A stretch of DNA of 11,889 nucleotides from positions 1 through 11,889 of the forward strand of contig DATDCV010000451.1 in NCBI GenBank assembly GCA_036524155.1. The letters run 5' to 3'. Positions 1 to 5,132 of the stretch are shown here, in pieces (position 1 is the stretch's first letter; each line of letters begins with the position of its first letter). Below the pieces are notes generated by a model. That model was not told where the DNA came from and did not search any database. It saw nothing but the letters and a program-made list of their open reading frames with translations. A program made the position numbers and the translations under genes. The DNA is from DATDCV01 sp036524155. GTDB lineage: Bacteria > Verrucomicrobiota > Verrucomicrobiia > Limisphaerales > UBA8199.

Positions 1-2
1 TG

Positions 3-24
3 GGGACGCGGTGGAACGCGTCCC
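3..24. repeat. GGGACGCG/CGCGTCCC hairpin at window edge
   Basis: An 8-bp perfect inverted repeat, GGGACGCG at 3-10 and CGCGTCCC at 17-24, closes a 6-nt loop. It lies about 30 bp past the stop codon of the Gfo/Idh gene, so the transcript of that gene would form it. No U-run follows in the part visible, so it may be a dispersed REP-like palindrome rather than a classical terminator. The GGGACG core recurs in the foldback repeat at 1423-1535. The hairpin is directly visible; its role is inferred. Confidence 0.5.
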
Positions 25-55
25 TACCGTCAGACGGCATCGCGTCATTGGGGTT

Positions 56-1309
56 TCACAATTGCCAGGGCTGGCGCCGGGCGCGGTCGGTGAATCGATT
101 GGCTTCGGCGTCGCCGGGGAAGATTTGTTTGGCAGCATCCCACTTGAGCGAGCGCTGCAGGCGATAGGCAATCGTGCCCAGGTGGCAGAGGCTCATGGTA
201 TTGACGGCGAACTCGATGTCGCGGAACGGCCTTTCGCGGCTCCGAACACAATGCAGGAAATCGCCGATGATGCCGCCTTTGCCTTTGTAGCCGGGGACCG
301 GTTTGGGGGTCTTGGTTTCGTTCTCGTTGCTGTCCACCTCCATGTTGGCCTTGCCCGGCTTGCAGTGGGTGATCTTCATGCCGTTGGGGTAAATGAATTC
401 GAGGTGAGCGCGCTTCTTTTCCTCAGGAGCGTGATAGATGACCTCCTGCGGCTGCAGTTCACGGACGTCCACCGCGAAGGTTGCGCCGCCGAAGTGGTGC
501 GCGCCCCAGTCGGTAATTTCGCCGCCCGAGTAGTCCCAGTAGGAACGCCAGGAGTTGTCGACGGTGCTGAAGTTGCCGTCGCAGCGTTTGGAGTTGAAAG
601 GCGCCCACGGGGCAGGGCCGAGCCACATCTCCCAGTCAAAACCTTCCGGCACCGGCTCGGGCGGAAGATTGCAGGCGTGCGAGAGATTGTTGGTCACGAC
701 ATTGATCGACAAAACCTTGCCGAGCTTGCCGCCCCAGCACATATCCACCGAGCCGCGGTAATCCTCGAGCACGCGCTGGCTGCCACCGGAGACAACCCGG
801 TTGTAGCGGCGCGCATATTCGACCATCAATGGGCCTTCGCGGAGCGTCAGCGTCTCCGGCTTTTGGCAGAACACGTCTTTACCGTGGCGGCAGGCCTCGG
901 TCACGATGATGGTGTGCCAGTGGTCGGGGGTGGCGACGTGCACCGCGTCGATATCGTCGCGGGCGAGCAGTTCGCGAAAATCGTTGTAGGCGGCGCAGTC
1001 TTTGCTTTTGTAACGCTCATCGACCGCGGCCTTTTTGGCATCGCGGACATTCTTGCGAACGTCGCACACCGCGAGGTACTGGACATCGGGGCTGCCCAGG
1101 AAACCGCCGAAATCGCCGCCGCCCTGGTTGCCGAGCCCGATGCCGCCGACGCGGATGCGCTCGCTGGGCGCGACGGCGCCGCCCCGGCCGAGCGCGCTGG
1201 CAGGGATGAAAGTGGGCAGGGCCACAGCCGCCGAGACCAGCCCGGCCGCTTTGATGAATTCACGCCGCGAGGTCCGCAACGCGACCCGAGGTAATCGTTT
1301 CTCTTCCAT
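56..1309 (-). CDS. Tat-exported Gfo/Idh/MocA family oxidoreductase
   Basis: A 417-residue NAD(P)-dependent oxidoreductase of the Gfo/Idh/MocA family, whose members usually oxidise or reduce sugars, inositols or sugar derivatives; the substrate here is unknown. The N-terminus carries a twin-arginine signal (SRREFIKAAG, residues 14-23, then an Ala/Val-rich segment), so it is probably folded with its cofactor and then exported. The Rossmann motif GIGLGNQGGG is at about 56-65. The family EKP motif appears as QKP at 149-151, with the acidic residue replaced by Gln. A C-terminal domain typical of planctomycete and verrucomicrobial members follows (SGGEITDWGAHHFGG, 261-275). I chose the start at 1309 because the Tat signal begins right after it; the frame is open to 1366, but that would put 19 unrelated residues ahead of the signal. 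It is probably transcribed on its own: 292 bp separate it from the upstream gene, and a CRP-like palindrome lies 46 bp upstream of its start. Confidence 0.93.
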   Translation of the reverse strand: MEEKRLPRVALRTSRREFIKAAGLVSAAVALPTFIPASALGRGGAVAPSERIRVGGIGLGNQGGGDFGGFLGSPDVQYLAVCDVRKNVRDAKKAAVDERYKSKDCAAYNDFRELLARDDIDAVHVATPDHWHTIIVTEACRHGKDVFCQKPETLTLREGPLMVEYARRYNRVVSGGSQRVLEDYRGSVDMCWGGKLGKVLSINVVTNNLSHACNLPPEPVPEGFDWEMWLGPAPWAPFNSKRCDGNFSTVDNSWRSYWDYSGGEITDWGAHHFGGATFAVDVRELQPQEVIYHAPEEKKRAHLEFIYPNGMKITHCKPGKANMEVDSNENETKTPKPVPGYKGKGGIIGDFLHCVRSRERPFRDIEFAVNTMSLCHLGTIAYRLQRSLKWDAAKQIFPGDAEANRFTDRARRQPWQL

Positions 1310-1354
1310 AAACAAGGTTATTTCTCTTTCGTTGTGCGGTTCTGCACCGGTTGG

Positions 1355-1372
1355 TTGTGAATCCAATCACAA
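1355..1372. promoter_or_regulatory. CRP/FNR-type palindrome TTGTGA-N6-TCACAA
   Basis: TTGTGA at 1355-1360 and TCACAA at 1367-1372 form a perfect 6+6 palindrome with a 6-bp spacer. It contains the full TGTGA-N6-TCACA core recognised by CRP-family regulators in other bacteria. Its near edge is 46 bp upstream of the Gfo/Idh start codon at 1309, a position compatible with promoter control. I could not assign a convincing -35/-10 pair, so activation versus repression cannot be told. No CRP-family gene is in the window; the regulator is inferred. Confidence 0.5.
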
Positions 1373-1422
1373 GACTGGCCCGGACACAAAAAGAATATTT
1401 GCCACGTTGTATCCGCTCCGGC

Positions 1423-1535
1423 GCGTATGCATGAAGCCTCAGAAGGGGGCGGCGACGGCCTCGTCCCTGCGTTGGTTGAAATGATAGCAGCTCCAGATGG
1501 GGACGAGGCCGTCCCCACCCCTTTCATGCATACGC
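1423..1535. repeat. 113-bp foldback (MITE/REP-like) element
   Basis: The ends are a perfect 13-bp inverted repeat, GCGTATGCATGAA (1423-1435) and TTCATGCATACGC (1523-1535). Inside lies a second perfect 14-bp inverted repeat, GACGGCCTCGTCCC (1454-1467) and its complement at 1500-1513, closing a 32-nt loop. The stretches between the arms (AAGGGGGCGG and CCACCCCTTT) also pair partly, so nearly the whole unit folds into one hairpin. A 9-bp direct repeat GCCACGTTG occurs at 1401-1409 and 1534-1542; the right copy overlaps the arm by 2 bp, so it may or may not be a target-site duplication. No protein-coding signal is seen in it. It sits between two genes read leftward and might also end transcripts of the beta-helix gene; T-rich sequence follows on that strand near 1388-1397. 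Confidence 0.75.
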
Positions 1536-1601
1536 CACGTTGCCAAAGAGAGGGAGTGAACCCGGGTCGCCATAAAGCCGCCAGGGCCTCTTTTCGTTTG
1601 T

Positions 1602-3416
1602 CTACCTGGCCGGGCGTTCAATAGGGACGGGTTGCGACGCTCTGTATTCCGGCTCGAGGCCGGCGCGCTCCGCCGCTGCCGCGAAACGGGCTGCCGTCGC
1701 CTCGCCGTCAAAGGCATTTCCCTTCCAGGTGTGCCACTCGCGCTGGCATTGGTTGAAGCGCACCGATTCTCCCGAAGTCTTGTGGACCACGTTGGACTCG
1801 AACAGAAAACCCTTGCTCCCTTCGTCGATGAAGAAGCCGTTGTTGGGCGCGCCGCCGTGGGCGTAGGCGCTGCGGTGGACGTCATGGATCAGATTTCCGC
1901 GCAAGACGGTTCCCGGCTGGAATCCCAGCGTGTAGATGCCCCCGCCGTCCGCGAGGGTCTTCATTACGTCGTAGATATGGTTGTATTCGGCGACGCACCG
2001 GACCTGGGACGTAGGCGTGGTGCTCCAGCGGTAACCAAGGGACACACCGGAGTATGGCAGGTCGTGGATGACATTGTGGGCCACACGCGAATCGGCTGAA
2101 AACGCAACGAAGACGCCGACCGCGCCGCGGCTGTCCGCGCCGCACCGGCGGATCACACAGTTGGCGACCTGGTTGCCGGCGGGAGCATCGGCTGGATCCA
2201 TCCAGTCGGCGTCGAGCGTGCCTTCCGCGCCGACATTCAACCGGCCGGCCCCGCGCCAGCCGATCATGACGCCGTTGCCGCCGATGTCCTCGATGACGCA
2301 GCCGACCACGGCGTTCCTGCGACAGCCGGGCCCGAAACCGATGCCGGAATTGTTGAGATGCGCCATGCGGCAGCGCTCGAACCGGATGCCCTCCGCATAA
2401 GCACACTCGATCGCGACTGGCTGAGCGTGCGTTGGCTGTTTCATGCTCGGCCCGAAATGCGCGGCCTGGATCTCAGAGTATCCAGTCGACGGCAAGGGGA
2501 AATCCGTGTGCTCAAAACGCAACCGCTCGAAGCGCAGGTTGCGCACCGGTTTATCTTTTGTCCCGGCTATCTTCACCAACTGCGCCAGGACCGGAGCGAC
2601 CGCGACAGTCCGGGCTGGTTTTTCGCCCGGGGCGGCGAGGTAGGTCAGGGTGCCCGCGCCGCGATCGAGAAACCATTCACCTGTTTGATCCAGCGCGGCC
2701 CGGGCGTGCTCGATGAAGGCCGGTTTGCCGGGGCTGGCGGTAGTCATGTCGCCATGGCCGATCCAGCCGACCGCCGTGGCGGTCGCCAACTGCCGTTGAT
2801 CGGAGGAAGTGACGAGGGCGCGGGAGACCGACCAATTCTCATAGACCACCAGTTCCGCGTCCTGGCCGCCCAGACTCTCCTGAGGGAGCGGCCGATCGAA
2901 GGTGAAAGACTTGACCTCGTCGGCAACCGTGGCGAGATGGAGGACGCCGTCCTCATTGGGACAGCGGGCACGCACGGCACGCTCATCATTGACAACCAGT
3001 TGCCGGAAAAACCATTGGCCCGACTTTACGCCGGCCAGCTCCGCGGTCCACTTCGATCCGCCCACTGCCGTCCAGTTCGTAATCTGACGTCCCCCGCTGA
3101 TCACGACTGTCTCTCCCGAAGCCGCCGCGTAGGTAACGGCATGGTCCGCGGAACCGGAGTCAGCGGACGTGAAGACCAGCGGCGCCCCCAGCGCGTAGGT
3201 GCCGCCGTGCAAAATCACGTGAACATCGCTCTTTAATCCGGCCGAGATGAGCGCGCGAACCGCCGCCATCGCCCGTGCGGGCGTCGCGAACGGCTTCTCT
3301 CTGGTGCCGGGATCTTCATCCCTGCCGTTGGAGGCGACGTGGAAGTCAGCGGCCGCTGCGGCCGCGGTGACAAGTGCCAGCGTGGCGAAGGTGATGCGGC
3401 GTAGGAGGGTGTTCAT
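1602..3416 (-). CDS. Secreted right-handed parallel beta-helix protein, possible glycoside hydrolase
   Basis: A 604-residue protein beginning with a Sec-type signal peptide (MNTLLRRITFATLALVTAAAA, cleavage probably near residue 23). It continues with the N-terminal strand typical of secreted beta-helix enzymes, FHVASNGRDEDPGTREKPFAT (25-45). A middle domain follows (about 130-290), then a run of right-handed beta-helix coils from about 290 to 560, marked by repeated N-x-I/V and H-D-L/V turns (HNVIHDLPYSGVSLGY 447-462, NHIYDV 479-484, GNLIHDV 507-513). The segment LADGGGIYTLGFQPGT (488-503) resembles secreted beta-helix glycosidase-like proteins, for example around GH141 and GH120; I cannot prove catalytic activity. 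The start at 3416 is chosen for the signal peptide. The frame is open to 3647, but the extra 77 residues look non-coding. Likely extracytoplasmic, acting on polysaccharide or glycan. It is divergent from the PurF-like gene across a 314-bp region. Confidence 0.88.
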   Translation of the reverse strand: MNTLLRRITFATLALVTAAAAAADFHVASNGRDEDPGTREKPFATPARAMAAVRALISAGLKSDVHVILHGGTYALGAPLVFTSADSGSADHAVTYAAASGETVVISGGRQITNWTAVGGSKWTAELAGVKSGQWFFRQLVVNDERAVRARCPNEDGVLHLATVADEVKSFTFDRPLPQESLGGQDAELVVYENWSVSRALVTSSDQRQLATATAVGWIGHGDMTTASPGKPAFIEHARAALDQTGEWFLDRGAGTLTYLAAPGEKPARTVAVAPVLAQLVKIAGTKDKPVRNLRFERLRFEHTDFPLPSTGYSEIQAAHFGPSMKQPTHAQPVAIECAYAEGIRFERCRMAHLNNSGIGFGPGCRRNAVVGCVIEDIGGNGVMIGWRGAGRLNVGAEGTLDADWMDPADAPAGNQVANCVIRRCGADSRGAVGVFVAFSADSRVAHNVIHDLPYSGVSLGYRWSTTPTSQVRCVAEYNHIYDVMKTLADGGGIYTLGFQPGTVLRGNLIHDVHRSAYAHGGAPNNGFFIDEGSKGFLFESNVVHKTSGESVRFNQCQREWHTWKGNAFDGEATAARFAAAAERAGLEPEYRASQPVPIERPAR

Positions 3417-3492
3417 GGTTGGCTCTGCTATGAGTTGGTTAGTTTTCCGTGCACGATACCGAGGAAGACCGTTGTCTGTCACTACTTGACGG

Positions 3493-3533
3493 GCGCGCCC
3501 CGGACATTTCACGGACCCATTACCGGGGCTCGC
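3493..3533. repeat. 11-bp-arm GC-rich hairpin in divergent region
   Basis: GCGCGCCCCGG (3493-3503) pairs with CCGGGGCTCGC (3523-3533) with a single mismatch, around a 19-nt loop. It lies 77 bp upstream of the beta-helix start and 197 bp upstream of the PurF-like start. There is no gene close enough for it to be an ordinary terminator, so it could be an operator, a leader structure or another dispersed palindrome. Structure seen; function unknown. Confidence 0.45.
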
Positions 3534-3664
3534 GTTTCTACCAACAGTACTGCACCGCGCGAGCCGGGAACGAGAATTGGCATAGCTGCGTAGAGCGATA
3601 CCGCTGCGCCCCGTGACGGCCCCCGCCGTGCAAAACTGACGCCTCACGTGCCTTCCGCAGTTCG

Positions 3665-3723
3665 CTCTTGAGTCAATCTTTCTGGCCGCTTAGCCTTCGC
3701 GCGTCGAGTTCCTAACTCAAGAG
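3665..3723 (+). promoter_or_regulatory. Leader inverted repeat covering the PurF-like RBS
   Basis: CTCTTGAGT (3665-3673) and ACTCAAGAG (3715-3723) are perfect 9-bp complements separated by 41 nt. The right arm holds the only Shine-Dalgarno-like sequence before the PurF-like gene (AAGAGA, 3719-3724, six nt before the ATG at 3731). In the mRNA the left arm would pair with the ribosome-binding site, a geometry expected of a translational switch or autoregulatory leader. The core AAGAG is a weak SD, and a 9-bp match in this region could be chance, so confidence is moderate. Confidence 0.4.
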
Positions 3724-3730
3724 ACTTCTT

Positions 3731-5131
3731 ATGGGCGGCTATTTTGGTGTGGTTTCGAAAGACGATTGTGTTTCGGACCTGTTTTACGGCACGGATTATC
3801 ACTCGCACCTGGGCACGAGGCGGGGCGGGCTGGCCGTTCATGACGGCAAGGGTTGCACGCGGTTCATTCACGACATCACCAACGCCCAGTTCCGGTCGAA
3901 GTTCGAGCAGGACGTGCTCAAGCTGAGCGGACGCATGGGCATCGGCGTCATCAGCGACACGGAAGACCAACCGCTGATCATCGGTTCGCACCTTGGCAAT
4001 TACGCGATCGTCACGGTAGGGCGGATTGCGAACACCGCTGAGCTGGTGCGGAAGATTTACGGCCTGCGCTCGGCGCATTTTTCCGAGATGAGCGGGGGCG
4101 AGGTGAACCCGACGGAGCTGGTCGCGCTCTACATCAACCAGGGCGCGACGTTTGCCGAAGGCATCGAGATTGCGCAGAACGCCATCGACGGTTCGTGCTC
4201 GTTGCTGCTGCTGACCGACAAGGGCATTTACGCGGCGCGAGACAGACTGGGGCGGACGCCGCTGATCCTGGGTCACAAGGCCGGCGGCTATGCGGCGACG
4301 ATGGAGACCTGCGCATTTCCCAACCTGGGCTATGAAGTACTGCGCGAGCTGGGGCCGGGGGAAATCGTCCGGGTCACGCCCGAGGGCGTGGAGACGGTCG
4401 CGCTGCCGCGGCATCGGTGTCAAATCTGCGCGTTTTTGTGGGTCTATTACGGCTACCCGGCATCGACGTACGAGGGTGTGAACGCGGAGGACGCGCGCTA
4501 CCGCTGCGGGGCGGCGCTCGCGCGCAGGGACCCGACGCCCGTCGATGTCGTCGCGGGGATCCCCGATTCCGGCACCGGCCATGCGATGGGTTATGCGATG
4601 GAAAAGAAGGTGCCTTTCCGCCGTCCGTTCGTGAAATACACGCCGACGTGGTCGCGCAGTTTCATGCCCCAGGACCAGCCGACGCGCGACCTGGTCGCGC
4701 GGATGAAGATCATCCCCATCAAAGAGCTGATCCAGGGCAAGCGCCTGTTGTTCTGTGAGGATTCAATCGTGCGCGGCACCCAGCTTCGCGATACCGTGCG
4801 GCGGCTTTTCGATTATGGCGCTCGGGAAGTCCACATGCGGCCCGCCTGCCCGCCGCTGATCTTCGGCTGCAAATATCTGAATTTCTCGCGCTCGAAATCC
4901 GAACTCGACCTGGCCGGCCGCCGCGCCATCAAAGAAATGGAAGGCCAGGAAGGTTCCCCGCCGCCGGAATATGCCGATCCTTCGACGCCGAAATGCCGCG
5001 AGATGGTTGAGCGTATCCGGCACCGGCTGGGATTGACCACCTTGCAGTATCAGCGGTTGGACGACCTGGTGAACGCGATCGGGTTGCCGAAGGAGAAGCT
5101 CTGCACCTACTGCTGGGACGGAAAGGAATAA
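3731..5131 (+). CDS. PurF-like amidophosphoribosyltransferase paralog with degenerate glutaminase domain
   Basis: 466 residues, full length for the PurF family. PurF makes phosphoribosylamine from PRPP and glutamine in the first step of purine synthesis. The N-terminal Ntn glutaminase fold is recognisable (RDRLGRTPLILG 170-181, GYAATMETCAF 186-196, LGPGEIV 207-213), but the nucleophilic Cys after Met1 is Gly (MGGYFGV). The usual GH-T-RY segment reads GIGVISD (70-76) and the HNGNL oxyanion segment reads TVGRI (95-99). The phosphoribosyltransferase half is well kept: IPDSGTGHAMGYA (277-289), K-P-I-x-EL (329-333 region), and the PRPP loop LLFCEDSIVRGTQL (339-352). Cys233, Cys380, Cys458 and Cys461 fall where Bacillus-type PurF binds its 4Fe-4S cluster. 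It may be ammonia-dependent, bound to another partner, or diverged in function. MGG-type paralogs occur elsewhere in bacteria, so this is a subfamily trait rather than a local mutation. Hence I give no purF symbol. Confidence 0.9.
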   Translation: MGGYFGVVSKDDCVSDLFYGTDYHSHLGTRRGGLAVHDGKGCTRFIHDITNAQFRSKFEQDVLKLSGRMGIGVISDTEDQPLIIGSHLGNYAIVTVGRIANTAELVRKIYGLRSAHFSEMSGGEVNPTELVALYINQGATFAEGIEIAQNAIDGSCSLLLLTDKGIYAARDRLGRTPLILGHKAGGYAATMETCAFPNLGYEVLRELGPGEIVRVTPEGVETVALPRHRCQICAFLWVYYGYPASTYEGVNAEDARYRCGAALARRDPTPVDVVAGIPDSGTGHAMGYAMEKKVPFRRPFVKYTPTWSRSFMPQDQPTRDLVARMKIIPIKELIQGKRLLFCEDSIVRGTQLRDTVRRLFDYGAREVHMRPACPPLIFGCKYLNFSRSKSELDLAGRRAIKEMEGQEGSPPPEYADPSTPKCREMVERIRHRLGLTTLQYQRLDDLVNAIGLPKEKLCTYCWDGKE

Positions 5132-5132
5132 C

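Larger units (their letters stand above)
1310..1601. other. Intergenic region between beta-helix and Gfo/Idh genes
   Basis: A 292-bp region holding the CRP-like palindrome (1355-1372), an AT-richer patch (1386-1400) and the foldback element (1423-1535). The remaining part (1536-1601) shows nothing I can name. Short open frames crossing the foldback come from its repeat structure and have no family resemblance. Confidence 0.7.
3417..3730. other. Divergent intergenic region, beta-helix / PurF-like
   Basis: A 314-bp region that must carry the promoters of both divergent genes. It contains two inverted repeats, at 3493-3533 and 3665-3723, annotated separately. I found no tRNA, no clear sigma-70 promoter pair and no small gene with a recognisable product. 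Confidence 0.6.

Noticed and set aside
11..1294. 427-codon plus-strand open frame opposite the Gfo/Idh gene
   Set aside because: It is the antisense of a well-supported gene in GC-rich DNA; its translation has no recognisable domain and is Ala/Val/Arg biased.
1401..1542. Calling the 9-bp GCCACGTTG repeat a definite target-site duplication
   Set aside because: The right copy overlaps the inverted-repeat arm and the left copy is 13 bp from the left arm, so the element borders do not fit cleanly; reported only as a possibility.
1439..1885. Small minus-strand frames (including 1318-1527) crossing the foldback repeat
   Set aside because: Their open character comes from the repeat itself, and they overlap the end of the beta-helix gene out of frame.
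2358..3236. 292-codon plus-strand frame inside the beta-helix gene
   Set aside because: Shadow of the coding strand; no domain, signal or start context.
3534..3542. GTTTCTACC, which resembles the core of purine riboswitches, upstream of the PurF-like gene
   Set aside because: The surrounding P1, P2/L2 and P3/L3 elements could not be found, and it lies nearly 190 bp before the start codon; treated as a chance match.
3417..3647. 77-codon N-terminal extension of the beta-helix protein
   Set aside because: A clear signal peptide begins at 3416; the upstream residues are Arg/Gly-rich and would bury it.
3644..4582. 312-codon minus-strand frame opposite the PurF-like gene
   Set aside because: The PurF family match on the plus strand is unambiguous; the antisense product is Arg-rich and unrecognisable.
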